DNA of 64,000 nucleotides, taken from Ceraceosorus guamensis. Its lineage: Eukaryota > Basidiomycota > Exobasidiomycetes > Ceraceosorales > Ceraceosoraceae. The first letter of the stretch is position 1. The number at the start of each line of letters is the position of its first letter. Below the pieces are notes generated by a model. That model ran no database searches and had not been told where the DNA came from. It saw only the letters and a program-made list of their open reading frames with translations. Positions 22,340 through 34,649 of the stretch are shown in pieces. The position numbers and the translations under genes were made by a program. Location of the stretch: positions 194,181 to 258,180 of the forward strand of contig NW_020290009.1 of NCBI RefSeq assembly GCF_003144195.1, read 5' to 3'.

Positions 22340-24031
22340 ATGCGCCCAACTACAATCGCGGCTCTGGCGCTATTGTCCGCTTGCAGCTTGCTTCGGGGCG
22401 TGATGAGCGCGCAACAGAACGGGCAGCTCACCACCCAGTACGCGCTTTACACTTCAAGCTACTCAGGGGATGTGTGAGTGCAGGGCGATTGCCACTTCGG
22501 TCTAAAGGAAGAAGGCTTGGCCCATGAGCGGCTGCGGATGCAATTCAGCTGAGACTGACATCAGCCTACCCTCACGCCTGTCTCTGCATGCTGATCGATG
22601 GACTCAAAAAACAGCAAGAGTTTTACATTCCGCCCGCCTGCCGGTATCACACAGAATGGCAATGTAGGAAATGAGACAACAGGCGGCAAGCCCTCATGGC
22701 TGACGTTCGGAGGCAAGCTGGAGCAGTCGCACATCATCTACGCCACGAACGAGGCGACGCCTGGCGAAGTGAATGTGCTCACAAGTGGAGCTGACGGACA
22801 GCTAACAGCTCTGGGTGGCATCACCCGCACCTCCACGGGCGGCAATGGCCCTGTAGCCAGTGATTTGGTCAAAGATCAGCTGTTCGTTGGTGAGCCGATG
22901 CGGGAAACGATCCATAGCTTTAATAATTTACGCGAGTCAGGGTTTGGCCCGATGAGATAGGCGAGCTGAAACTTGCGAGCTTCTTCTGCGTTGCGCGTTG
23001 CTGCCCGTCCATTACGACCCGCTGCGCCTTGCTACACGACACTTAGCCAACTACGACAGCGGGTCAGCAGCCGTCCTGCCGCTATCTCCGGATCGGGCTG
23101 CGCTATTCCCAGCCAAGGTCTTCAACTTTACACGCTCAGGGACCGGTCCAGTCACCAAGCGTCAAAATGCACCGTATGCGCATGATGCCGTGGCTGACCC
23201 CGATGGCAAATTCGTGTACGTCCCCGACTTGGGCAGCGATGTGATTAGGACCATTAAAGTCGGCGAGAGAGCCGACATGGCCGAACTGTTGGCTGAGACT
23301 CCTGTCGAGCCCGGCAGCGGCCCTCGACATCTCAAGTTCGTGGAAGATGCCAAATACTACACACATGGTCACGGCGCTAGCGCGAATGGACAATTTCGAC
23401 GCCATTCCCATGACGTCAAGCATGTTGCCTACCTGACCAGCGAATTTGCCAACACAGTGACCGCATTCACACAAGATCCACAGACTGGCAAGTTGTCGCA
23501 GATCGGTGCACGCATCCCCAGCGTCCCTCCTGGCACGCAACTGGGTGGCGACGCCGAGAACGGACCAGCTCGAACGTTGGCAGAGGTCCAGACCTCGGTC
23601 GATGGCGCGCTGATCTATGTCAGTAACCGTGGCGACTCTACTGAGGACCATATCAGCGTGTTGAGACGCTTGCCCAACGACAGCCTCGAGTGGCTAGCTT
23701 GGTATCCATCTGGAGGTCGCAACACCCGCCACGTGAGTCATTGAGCTTCCTCGTCTCGTACCACACAGTGTCGGAATCGATTCACATGGTACGACCTATC
23801 ATTTCTTCGCAGTTCTCCATCTCTCCAGATGGTCGCTATCTAGCCACAGCAAACCAGGCCAGTGGCACGCTTGGTAAGTCATCTTTCGCAAACCTTATAC
23901 GCCACACCGCTCAAGGCTACTCGACTCTTGCGCCAACAGCCATCCTCAAGATCGACGGAGAGCACTTGTCAATTGTCGCAAAGCTCGAGGATCAAGACCA
24001 AATCAATTTCGCTGGCTTTGCTCCTTGGTAA
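22340..24031 (+). CDS. Secreted lactonase, 7-bladed beta-propeller, 5 exons
   Basis: Member of the 6-phosphogluconolactonase/carboxy-muconate cyclase-like propeller family (Lactonase, Pfam PF10282). Exons 22340-22473, 22615-22889, 23047-23732, 23813-23873 and 23940-24031; 415 aa. Residues 1-25 form a signal peptide (MRPTTIAALALLSACSLLRG). Blade signatures include YALYTSSYSGDV, GKPSWLTFGG, NYDSGSAAVLPL, APYAHDAVADPDGKFVYVPD, PRHLKF and FSISPDGRYLATANQ. The end NFAGFAPW is typical of fungal secreted relatives. All introns carry GTGAGT, GTGAGC or GTAAGT donors and keep frame. The substrate is unknown: fungal members include intracellular 6PGL and extracellular lactonases, and the signal peptide points to the latter. 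Converges on PHB2. Confidence 0.92.
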
Positions 24032-24395
24032 ACTTTTGCCCTCAGTAGACTGAAGTCCAGCCCGGGCACGTTGCCAGCGTTCACGGACGATTTGCAAGAC
24101 GAGCCCTCACTTATTCTGCACCTGTAATCAAACACCCTCACCTAATGCAACTCATAGTCTCCATCAGACACCAGCGTTCAGTAGCTGCCAACCTTGGCAT
24201 CGGTCGAGTCCCTGAGCAGGCCTTCTGGAACGGGCCACCGAGCGCGAATGACGCGACGCAGTCGTCCGCTTGGGTCACACGCGTGGGCAGCTCTCTATGA
24301 GAGAGCAAATCGGATGAATGGTGTGAATTGCGCGTCGCTCGTGCTGATCAGCGGCGTCAACAATGCGAAGGCGTGCACTTGTATGGCATGAGTTC
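24032..24395. other. Convergent intergenic region
   Basis: 364 nt between the stops of the lactonase and prohibitin-2. Nothing further is seen. Confidence 0.6.
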
Positions 24396-25991
24396 CTACT
24401 TTTTCTTCCTGGCAGCATCCGGGTCCATGTCTTGGCTACAGTATAAGTTGCGTCGAGGAGAAGGAGAGGATGGATCAGCCGCCATTGTACACCCCAACAC
24501 GAGACGATGGAATGCATTCGGTACTTACGTGTTGAGCAACAGGCTATCTGCGTCCAGCATGATTCTATTGCTGCTGTTTGCGAGGATAGCGGCGATGTCC
24601 CTCGCGGCTTCCAGCTTTCGTAGTTGCAAGAAGCCCCCGCGAGCTGCTTGTCCAACAAGTTCCTGTGCGAAAGTTTGAGGGTTGCGAAGTCAGCACAGTG
24701 TCTCAGCTTGGCAAGTGGCACAACGCTTGGGATCACACGCACAGCGCTCTTGGCTTCACCCTGGGCCCTAACAATGATCGACGCCTTCTCCTGGATGGCT
24801 TGGTCGACCAGGAAGGCAGCACGCAAGGCGGTTTGTTGTGCGATTTGCTTGGCCTCGACGGCGTGGGTGAACTCCGGCGAAAAAGCGACGTGGGTGATAG
24901 ATACATCATCGAGAACAATGTTGAATCGTCTCGCCCTCTGTGTCAAGTTCTCCCTTACTAATCTCGACACCATCTCTCGCTGAGTGATGAGCTGAGACGC
25001 ATTGAATTGCGCAACGACAGACTTGAGCACCTCTGTGGTCGGAAGTTGTGTGCCACGCTTGTGTGTGAGCAGCCAGGATAGGGAGACTTGGGCAAGGCAC
25101 AGCCAGCACATACTTACCATTCACGATTGAAGGGAGAACTCTTTCATCATAGTCGCTTCCCAGCTCTCGGTAAATGATGGGCAGCTCATTGACGCTAGGT
25201 CGTGAAAGCACACGGCAGGTGATGTTGACCATTTGCAAGTCTGCAGCCGAGATCAAGACCGACAGAAAGTGAGCTGACTATCCGATTCGGGACAAAGTCG
25301 CGTACATGCGCACCTTTTGTGCCTGTCAGACTAGCGATGCTTCTCGGCTTCGCTCGCACGTCGTAGTCGATTGGCGTTTCGAACCAAGGAATCTGAGCAA
25401 GATATGACGCACGACGCCCGGTCAGATGTCGCAGCGTTGCATCAGGGGGGTCAGCGAGGAGACTCACCATCAAGTGCGTCCCTTCTCCAAAGATGTCTGG
25501 CTTGACACCATAAAGGCGAGAATACTTGATGGCGCGATGACCACCGTCGACTGCGAGGACGAGCAAGCACGCGTGAGCAGCGTCCAGGGGGTTACAGGGT
25601 CACAAAAGGGCTCTCTTAGCCGCAGTGGCCCTGCTGTCATCACTTCGCTGGCACATAGCATGGTGCGCCGTCCTGAGTCCCGCGACGGCTAAAATTACCC
25701 AGCAATGCGGGTCGAGCGACAGATCTTGTTCCCAGACCTCGATGAGTCTCCTACATGCATCAAGAAGCGTTACTTACCATTGAACAAGCTAGCATTGATC
25801 GCCAGACCGCCACCAATAAGGAGGAACAGGCCAGCCCCGCCGCCCAAGGCGTTGCGAAGCCCATTTCCGGGACCTCCTCCGCCACTGCCTCCTGAGCTGC
25901 TTCCACCACCACGCTGGTAGCCTTGTCTGGCCTGCTCTTGAAACTGCTGGGACAGGCGCCTCAGTGCCTGCCTTGCTTGTTGCTGCGCCAT
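24396..25991 (-). CDS. PHB2: Prohibitin-2, 7 exons
   Basis: Inner-membrane scaffold subunit that forms ring complexes with PHB1 and controls m-AAA proteolysis and cristae. Exons 25991-25778, 25550-25468, 25392-25314, 25240-25118, 25032-24743, 24662-24529 and 24435-24396; 320 aa, the usual size. After a Gln/Gly-rich N-terminus, one hydrophobic anchor ([17 protein letters not shown], about residues 54-70) precedes the PHB domain: [67 protein letters not shown] and the coiled-coil [19 protein letters not shown]. The C-terminus reads [14 protein letters not shown], then [11 protein letters not shown]. All seven junctions keep frame. Divergent from SHMT. Confidence 0.96.
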
Positions 25992-26781
25992 CTTTTCTTC
26001 GCGATGTTGGTCGTGGTAAATTGCGGTGAGATCCGTTGCTGCGTAGTGATAGCCGACTTGATGTTCAGCTTTGCACCTGAGCTGCTGGCACGGCCTTCCC
26101 TCTGAGCTGAACGACCACTTGGCTGTGAAGTTGTAGTCAGCAAGGCCGTGCGGGCTGTCTGGCTCGCTGGCGTCCCATCAAGCCTGCGAGCGTGCTTTCT
26201 TCATGTGGGTCAGGATCTTACACCGCCGTTGATCCCTCATCAGACTCGCGACTCACAACTCACACTCCGCGCGCTTACGCTACACCACTGATGAGCTGAC
26301 TCGGCCGGCAGAAGTATCGGGAGTTAGTCACGTGCGGAGAGCGGTTTTCTTGCGATCGCACGTGCAGGCGAGCTTAGCTGCATGGATTTGCCCTCACCAT
26401 GAAATCTTGAATGGCCACGCCGCCACGCCGGTGATGTACCGCGGTACCGTACCCTGGCTGCATGTCTGTGCTCGTGATGAACGCGGGCCTCGAATCCTCG
26501 AGGCGCGAGGGACGAAGACTCTTGCGACTGCTGCACGACCTAGACCGTGCCGCGTGTCGTGTCGCGTCGTGGCGCGGGGCAGGCCGGCAGCAGGGCACTT
26601 CATCGGCCGTCACTCGTGACTGAGATCTCTGTGGCTGCACGGCAGCGGCCAAAAGGAGGAAAGAAAGCTTTTTCTGGGCGAATTTCAAGTCATCGCGCGC
26701 GAAGGTTACCGCCACTGTCCAATCTCTCCCTCACATCACATCTTCCAGTACCAAATTTCCACCTCGCTCTCAGTGACGCTC
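25992..26781. promoter_or_regulatory. Shared divergent promoter, PHB2 / SHMT
   Basis: 790 nt between two start codons. The part next to SHMT is pyrimidine-rich. One ACTCGTGACT word lies at 26612-26621. No gene is seen. Confidence 0.55.
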
Positions 26782-28416
26782 ATGCCCGCTCGAGTACTGA
26801 ATTCCATCCCAGGTCTTGCACGTGCAGCAGCTTCAACCTCTCGACTTGCTCCCACCCTGGTCAAGTCAGCGCTCCCGCCGTACACCACCCCACTTCGGTC
26901 GTCGCAGCTCAACTTCGCGCGCAACATGGCCACTGCACTTCCCTCTGACTACGTGAGTCCTGGTCGCCGTCGTCCCATGTTCTGCACTCAAGCAATGCTC
27001 ACAACCCCTCTTTTGTCGTTGGCGCAGAACAAGGCGTTGTACACGCCCCTTGCAGAGGCTGACCCCGAGGTTCAGTCGATCATCGACGATGAGACTTGGC
27101 GCCAGTTTTCTGGTCTGGAGCTCATTGCTTCAGAGAATCTGACTTCTCTGGCCACGATGGAGGCCAACGGTTCCATCCTAACCAACAAGTATTCCGAAGG
27201 TCTTCCCGGAGCTCGTTACTACGGTGGCAACGAACACATTGACCGACTTGAAAGGCTCTGCCAGCAGCGCGCACTCAAGGCTTTCAACCTTGATCCTGCC
27301 GTCTGGGGCGTCAACGTTCAGCCATACTCCGGTAGCACTGCCAACTTTGCTACCTTTACTGCTCTCCTGCAGCCCCAAGACCGCATCATGGGTCTTGGTC
27401 TGCCCAGCGGTGGTCACTTGACCCACGGTTACTACACCGCCAAGAAGAAGATCAGCGCTAGCAGCATCTACTTCCAGAGCTTCCCTTACCAGGTCGACAC
27501 CAAGACGGGACTGCTTGACTACGAGGGTCTGCACAAAAACGCCGACCTCTTCAAGCCTCGTATGCTCATCACTGGTGGCTCTGCTTATCCTCGTGACTGG
27601 GATTACAAGCGACTGTCCGAGACCGCCAAGAGCCAACAGGCGTACCTGATGAGCGACATTGCACACATTTCCGGCCTTGTCGCTGCCCAAGTCCAGAACA
27701 ACCCTTTTGAATACTGCGACATTGTCACCACCACCACTCACAAAACCCTCCGTGGCCCTCGTGCAGGCCTCATCTTCTTCAGAAAGGACAAAGACCCCGA
27801 AGTCGAAGGCAAGATCAACGCCGCCGTGTTCCCCGCTTGCCAAGGTGGCCCTCACAACAATACCATCGCAGGTATTGCAGTCGCTCTCAAGCAAGCTGCT
27901 GACCCCGCTTTCAAGGAGTACGCTGCCCAAGTCATCAAGAACAGCCAGACGATGGGCAAACGCTTGATCGAGCACGGCTACAAGCTGCAGACCGACGGAA
28001 GTGAGAACCACTTGCTCCTGGTTGATCTGAGGCCCATTGGATTGACCGGAAGCAAGATTGAGGAGCTTGCTGATCTTTGCGGTGTCACGGTCAACAAGAA
28101 CGCCGTTGTTGGCGACACCTCTGCTCTCACCCCTGGTGGCTACCGCCTCGGCACCTCCGCTCTGACAAGCCGCAGTATGAAGGAGGAAGAGATGCTCAAG
28201 GTGGCAGACTTCTTGCACCGCATGACCCAGATCGCTCTCGAGATCCAGGGCAAGGTTGGCAAGAAGCTTGTCGACTTCAAGAAGGCTGCTCACACGCACG
28301 AGGGCGTGAAGCAGCTCAAGAAGGAGGTCGAGGCGTTTGCTACCAGCTTCCCTCTGCCAGGTGTCAGAGACACTTCCTCCATCAAGAGGCCCAGCGGTGC
28401 CAATGGCCACGCCTGA
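26782..28416 (+). CDS. SHMT: Serine hydroxymethyltransferase, 2 exons, probable dual start
   Basis: PLP enzyme that turns serine and tetrahydrofolate into glycine and 5,10-methylene-THF, feeding one-carbon metabolism. Exons 26782-26952 and 27028-28416. From the first ATG a ~48-residue Arg/Ser/Ala-rich, acid-poor leader ([19 protein letters not shown] and on) looks like a mitochondrial presequence; a second in-frame ATG at 26926 (MATALPSDY) begins the ordinary cytosolic form. Family signatures include [33 protein letters not shown], the PLP-lysine motif [14 protein letters not shown] (Lys296 from the first ATG) and [18 protein letters not shown]. The 75-nt intron is in frame and stop-free. Very strong codon bias suggests high expression. 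Divergent from PHB2. Confidence 0.97.
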   Translation: MPARVLNSIPGLARAAASTSRLAPTLVKSALPPYTTPLRSSQLNFARNMATALPSDYVSPGRRRPMFCTQAMLTTPLLSLAQNKALYTPLAEADPEVQSIIDDETWRQFSGLELIASENLTSLATMEANGSILTNKYSEGLPGARYYGGNEHIDRLERLCQQRALKAFNLDPAVWGVNVQPYSGSTANFATFTALLQPQDRIMGLGLPSGGHLTHGYYTAKKKISASSIYFQSFPYQVDTKTGLLDYEGLHKNADLFKPRMLITGGSAYPRDWDYKRLSETAKSQQAYLMSDIAHISGLVAAQVQNNPFEYCDIVTTTTHKTLRGPRAGLIFFRKDKDPEVEGKINAAVFPACQGGPHNNTIAGIAVALKQAADPAFKEYAAQVIKNSQTMGKRLIEHGYKLQTDGSENHLLLVDLRPIGLTGSKIEELADLCGVTVNKNAVVGDTSALTPGGYRLGTSALTSRSMKEEEMLKVADFLHRMTQIALEIQGKVGKKLVDFKKAAHTHEGVKQLKKEVEAFATSFPLPGVRDTSSIKRPSGANGHA

Positions 28417-30091
28417 GTCGCACTCTGCGTGACTCCTCCTCGGAACACCCATCCCATCTGCACTTATTGCACCTCAACGGAGCAACTATCGTCTCAAGCA
28501 TCTTCCCTTGCCTCTTATTGTATCGTCTCCAAATCCATTACAAGGTCGCCTCAAAACCTTCAATCCCGCACCCGGCATGCTGTCTTCAACGTCACCTTCC
28601 CAAAATTCCATTTCCGTCCCACAAACCCAGCTCAGTTCAAGTGACACAACTGTTGTGGGCAGACGTCTGTTGTCACGCCGGCAAGTTTGACGCGCGGTGG
28701 GTTCAGAGAAGCCGTGGCAGTGTGACGTTGTGTGTCCACGCAGTCCTTTGGTCGTGAGTAGACATGGGCTGGGTCACGGTGTGGAGGCCGCACATGCCAT
28801 ATCCTAGAGCAGATTCAAGAGAATGCATGCCTGAGTCCTGACAGCTGTGCACAGCCTGCGCGGGGCTGTCAGCTTGCGCTTTGCTCTGGATTTTGGACTC
28901 TTTTGAGGATCCGCAGCTTCAAAAGGCTGTCAACATGGGCACCGGCCGCACCGAAGCGCGCAAGTGCAACAGTCAATCCCAATGTCGGGTTTGATGGCTG
29001 TGCTCTGCGATGAGACGAATCGAACAGCGCGAAGCTGTAGGCGGCCCTCGTAAAGCGATACGCTACTTCTGGCTGCTGGCTCGTCTTCGTGACTCGACAC
29101 GGAGCTGTAAATTTGAATCTTGAACACGCATATAGCGGCGGGTCACGAACGGTCTCACAATCGAGGACAGGCCCGCGGAAATGAAGGACATAGCCGTGTC
29201 ATGTGGCTTAGCTATATATGTTCATATACAGACATACGAGCGGCTTATGATGTTGACGACTTCAGCACGACAGCACATACGACGGAGATGTCACGACCGG
29301 GACACCTAGCAGCGCACGCGGCGCTACTCAGCCCCGCATTCAAGGATTGATGCTTTGATGAATGGGCGTCAGATGGCTCATCGTGATTGCATGAATGGAG
29401 GACGGTGGCTGGTCTGGCAGGCTGTGCCATTCCCATTCTGATTACAAGGTGAATCAAGAATCACGAATGGCTATGCTCGTCTGTTGTGGTTACTTTGACT
29501 GAACACGTCAACTTGGTCGTGAGTCTCGAATCTCGGCGAGCCGGCAGGCAGTCGTCGCTTCGTCAGCTAGGGTGCATGACATCAAGATCAGGAGCGAGTT
29601 CACCGCACCCGCCCTCAATCACGTTGAGCTTATGGGGTCGCGAGGGGAGGCGTGCGGGGACTCTTGACTCATCAGCCTGTTGTGACTCACACTGTCGCTT
29701 AGCGTGGCACCCTATACTCGCACGCAACACGTTTCCGAGGCTGAGCCACGCGCGCCTTCGTGAGAGCAGCGCAAGCGCGCGAATCTTCGAATGCGCATTC
29801 ACGAATCACGCATTCAGTGATGCATCAGTCACGAGGACAGGCGATCTGCGTTTGCCGCGGTTGTCGAACCCTCTTAACCGCATCAGCTCGACTCTGCCTT
29901 TGCTTCACGCCGCCATCGCTCCCCTTCCCCTGCACACCCGTCGTACCGATTCGTTCGCATCGGCAGTGGCAGCTTCGAAAAGCTTGTGTACGGCAGGGAC
30001 CTCAGAACGCCCGTTCTGCCTGCGCGCGATCTGGCGAAATTTGGGAACGTGAGCTACCACTCACGACTACTGGCCCAGCAGGCTCGCCACA
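28417..30091. other. Gene-free interval, 1.7 kb
   Basis: Contains the SHMT 3' UTR and the LARP promoter. Dispersed words occur at 29459 (AATCACGAAT) and 30059 (ACTCACGACT), the latter only ~25 nt before the LARP start codon. No gene is seen. Confidence 0.5.
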
Positions 30092-33000
30092 ATGTCCGCG
30101 TGGTCCTCGATCGCGAGTGGCCAGGGAGGATTGTCCTATGCTGAGCGCCTCAGGAAAGCGAAAGAGGGCGGGACGGCACCTGCCGCTAGTAGCCAGGCGC
30201 AGCCACAGGAAAGCCTCGCATCTACTTCCTCCAGCTCTGGTGCTCAGCCTAGGCGCCCCTCCCAGCTCTCGACGCCGGAACACACTTCAGCAAAGTCAGC
30301 TGCAAATGGCATTGCCTCTTCGAGCGTCACAGCTAGCTCTGCCGCTCAGGCATCTGGTACAGTATCTCATTCGCAACCTCCAGCTTCACCCTCGAGGATA
30401 CGAACATTGGCATCATCAGCCATGCCCTCCACAAGCGGGTCACATCGTGGTGGCGCACCCTCAGAATCACCAGCAAGGGTTGGGGTGACGTCTGAGCAGA
30501 CTTCTGCAATCTCCAAAGCCACCTCATCCTTAGAGAGCTCAGAGAGGCCCAAGAAGCGGGAAGTCGAAGGCAATGGCGGTGCTGGGGCAGACGGACACCG
30601 AGATGAGAAGGCTAAGCACAGCGCATCAGGCCCGGCTCCAGCTCCAGCAGTAAATGTTTGGGAAGTGCGCAGGAAACAACAAGCCGCCAAGGACGCAGAA
30701 GCGGCCCGATTGAAAGCAGAGAAGGAACACCAGCATCGCGAGCAGGAGGCGCAAAGGAGGAAGGAGCAGCAGCAGGGCCAACCGGTGGAGAGCAGCGGCT
30801 CAGCTCAGATCCAGAAACATGTGGGCGCTCAAAAGGGCAAGACCAAAAGTTCTGATCAGAGGTCGAACAAAGCCGATTTGCGAAGCGCCGAAGGAGCTCA
30901 CAAGGCTTCGGCCAAAGCTTCATCCATGTTTGGTTCAGCTCAAAGACTCGACACAGCCACTGACACGACTGCGCCGCCTCGGCTCCCTAAGCAAGCCATA
31001 GCGGGTCGATCTGCTACCAATGCAATTGCAAAGGATCCCGCCTCAGCAACCGCTGCGCTTCCTCGCAAGAAACAGAACGGCGCTGAAAATCTGGTGCAAG
31101 GCGGTACGCCACGCGCGGATCTCTCCGCCCAGGTTCTGGCACATTTACCGGGCGACATGCCGCCTCAAGCAAAGAATGATACTCCAGCAGGGACAAGAGA
31201 CGAGGCGATACCCAAGTGTGCTCCGAAGAAAGCTGATGGCCAAACGGTCGCTGCTGTGCCAGCGCCAGAAGTAAGTGCCACTGCCGAAGCTACTAGTCTG
31301 TCACTCGGAGAAAGCCCAGCTGCCGCTGCCGATGATGATGCTTGGTTGAAACGCATACATCTACTCAATGGAGGCGAGAATATGCCATCGTTCGTCCCTT
31401 CTGGTTCTCCAACCCGCACTAATCTTGGTAATGCCCAGAGTACCGATAAGCCGAGTGCCCAGTCACCCACGGCTCAGACACGCCCCAATGCTTGGGGTAC
31501 TCTGAAACATTTTCCGCTTGAAGCTGCATTCAACCAGACCGCAGATCGCAGGGGACGTAGAAGAGGGGAGAGCGATGCCTCGTCGTATCACGATGAGGCC
31601 AGCGCTGTAGGAGCTTCTCGTGGTCGGAACCCCCGACTGGCAGATGGATCTCTGCCAACAAAAGAAGTGGCGGAATATGAATCGGCGCAATGGCCAAGCC
31701 CGCTGGCTGCTAGTGCGGAGAGGAATCACGAACGAAGGAGAAGCAAGAGCCGAGTGGACGCGCATGGGCCAACGCAGGAGTCGATCGATGGCGAAAAGAG
31801 CCGCGCTCCTCACAATGCCGAAGCCACGACTGCAGAGTTGGAGCAGCTGGACGTGGAAGTGGCGAAGCAAGGCGGTGGCGGCAACAAGAAAGGGAAGCAA
31901 TGGATCTCCATCGTGCCAACGCTGACACACGCTCAGTCGGCAACACACAAAAGACCAACTCCCGCGAACAAAGACTCGAGGACGCAAAGCACAGCAGGGA
32001 AACCTAATGCAGGCTCTGCGCAAGTACAGACTCCTGCGACTAAGAAAGGAGCTTCCCGAAATAAGGTAGAGAAGGCGAACAAGGGGAAGTCAGCAGAGCA
32101 TTCAGCTTTGTCCAAGCCGTCAGGGAGCGCGTTCAAGGTTGATAATGGTGGGCAAGATGAGGGGGCCGCTCATACCGGGATGCCTAGTGCTGTGGGATCT
32201 ACTCTCGATGCCGAGTCTGCTGACCCAGCGCGCTCGAATGCCACACAAGCAGCACCGAGCACGCCACATGGCGCCATGGTGTTTGCAGCACGTGACGCAG
32301 AGCGTCATCAGCCTAGCTCATCTTCGTCCAATGATACCCTGACACAGTCTCCATCGAATGGAGCTGAAAGGGCTCGTGGCATCGCCAGTGACTTACAATC
32401 AGCGCCAAGCAGCGATCTCACCAGGTCTAAAGAAGATCAAGCTCTCATTACGCCCCTTGCGCCTCACCACTCAGACACGGAAGCGAGAGCAGACTCCGAG
32501 GAGGTCATGCCTCTCGCTTATCCACCCATGCCCTCTCACATCAACAAGGACGGCTCATTTTCTCCGACGCGCGCGAGCGATTACCTTCCTTTAGCATCAG
32601 ACGCTTGGAAGGGGAATCGGGTAGGCTATAGAGGCCGCGGTCGCGGACGTGGCAGAGGACGTGGACGAGGAGGACCAGGCTTCTTTGGTGCCTACTCCAA
32701 CCATTTCGACAGCAGACCATTGTATCATCCGGTCATTGCTGAAGGCGTGGAGACTGGGCCTTACGAAGCAGGACGTAACGAGCCTCTGACCTCGGGAGGT
32801 CAGCAATGGAACGGCGCTTATTCTGGTCAGCAAGTTGGGCCTGCATACGACTCCCCTTACCATCCGCGATTCTTTACCCACCCTGAAGAGGGATCCAGGG
32901 CCTTCTCACACTCTACAATGCCAACGTACAGTCCGATGATGGTCGGCGGGTGGGCGGCAGCCCCAAACTTCTCTCCTCAAGCACCATATCAACAGCTGGC

Positions 33001-33811
33001 ATCTCCCGCATATCCGTTTGAAGGACAAACATCGGCTGCATACGGCGAACCGTCCGCTTCTCAAGACGAAGTTTCGCATCAACTGCTCCGCCAGATAGAG
33101 TTTTACTTCAGTCACCAAAACCTACAGGGAGACTTCTATCTCCGATCGTGCATGGATGCTCACGGCTGGGTCCCCATAGCGACGGTTGCCAGTTTCAACC
33201 GCGTGCGCAGGATCACCTCGGACATCGATGCGGTACGTGATACAGTACTGCAATCACCCTACCTTGAGGTCGACTCGATAGGCATGCGCGTAAGGCGTAT
33301 AGACGACTGGCAAGCATACGTTCTGTATCAAGCAGGATCTAGTGCCGATGAGCAAGGAGAGAATGACACAGGGATGTATCATTCATTAGGCTCAAACGAA
33401 TCTTCGCGCTCGTCCAAGCCATCTGTAGAGCGTCAGGACAGCACAGCAAGTGGTGGTCCGGATACACCTAGCGGCAACGCGAGTCACGGCGACGGGCTAT
33501 CCACAACAAACACTGTGCTCACGGACGCCAGCCTATCAAAGTCTTCTACTGCGCTCTCGAGCCCGCCCAGCTCTGTTGGCCGAAGCCACTCTGCCTCTCA
33601 AAACGGAGATGCGCCCACAAACGGCAGCGACAATGACCAGCTCTCTGACGTGAGTCTGCCACGCGTAAAGTACCCCTCAATTCAACCTTAGCTGATTTGA
33701 ATCTGGACTCTGTCCTTCTTGCAGGATGGCGAGACCCTCGGGCTCATCGCCGCTGAAGGCTTGGGTGGAACGCTCGATATCAGCAAGCGAAACAACCATC
33801 TGCCTGCCTGA
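30092..33811 (+). CDS. La-motif RNA-binding protein, LARP1/Sro9-like, 2 exons
   Basis: La-related protein that probably binds mRNA and tunes translation or stability. Exons 30092-33649 and 33725-33811; 1214 aa. The N-terminal ~840 residues are low-complexity Ala/Ser/Lys/Gln, including a charged helical stretch rich in K/E/Q near residues 190-230. An RGG-like box (YRGRGRGRGRGRGRGG) at about residue 848 offers a second RNA-binding surface. The HTH La-type domain begins near residue 996 (QIEFYFSHQNLQGDFYLRS) and continues with MDAHGWVPIATVASFNRVRR; this fits LARP1/Slf1/Sro9 rather than genuine La, as no RRM follows. No DM15 repeats are seen. The short last exon (DGETLGLIAAEGLGGTLDIS) is supported by GTGAGT and TTGCAG sites. 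Confidence 0.88.
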
Positions 33812-34649
33812 TGAGGGAGCGATCTGCACCCTCGGTGCGCGCAAAAGAGAGGAACAGCTCCATCGTGATCAAACACCGAGCTTTCAGGTTGATTTGAAAG
33901 AAAGTCATAAAGCACAAATGCTCTTGAACGACGGGGGGCAGATGCGTTTGCGCCGCCGTCAATAGCCCACGAGGCTGCACGACCATTCATCTGGCGACTC
34001 CACAAACCATTCATTTTCCGCTCCTCGATTCTTGCGTGCAATCGCATTACAAATCCTCCCGCAGCTCTTCTACTTTTTTCGCGTTCACAAATCTTTCCGA
34101 TCCTCTATTCCTGCTTTCCTTACCGTCATTACCGTCAAAATTTCTCTTGAACAGCACTTCGACCTACTACTACTCGAGCATTTCTCCTAGTTTCCCACGC
34201 ATCGACTTTTATCTTTTGGTCTCATCTCTTGTGAGCTCACCCAGTACTTGGCTGCACAGACTGCACACGTCCGCCATCGCTCAGCAGTCGTAATCAACAT
34301 ACGATTCTCCGAGCATCTGAACGTTTCCAGCAGCGATTCTGGCGTTCGTCTGCGTGCGACGCACAAGGTGACGGGAGAGGGCGTGCGAGTTGATGTGATT
34401 GCGTGCGAAGTTCATAGATTTGGTATGTGTCTTTCGATCTCAGGAGCAAGGGGCAAGGAGGTCTGAACATGCCACGCAGGGCCTCTGCCTTGCATTTCCT
34501 TGACCACTCTTAGAGCCTCAGTGGTCAGCGGAGAAGGAGAGACATGAAGCAGTGGCATCACGAAGTTCGAGGATCCCATCCTCAGGCAAGGTGCAGGACC
34601 GTGACATGAAAACCGTATGTGAACAGGATAGATGCTGTTTAAGAGTGTA
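33812..34649. other. Convergent intergenic region, 0.8 kb
   Basis: Lies between the stops of the LARP gene and the oxysterol-binding protein gene. It is T-rich on the plus strand around 34060-34230. No gene is seen. Confidence 0.55.

Noticed and set aside
27178-28452. Long minus-strand open frame opposite SHMT (and a similar one at 40194-41342 opposite SAHH)
   Set aside because: Both are mirror frames produced by the strong codon bias of the sense genes. The translations are Val/Leu-rich with no family match.
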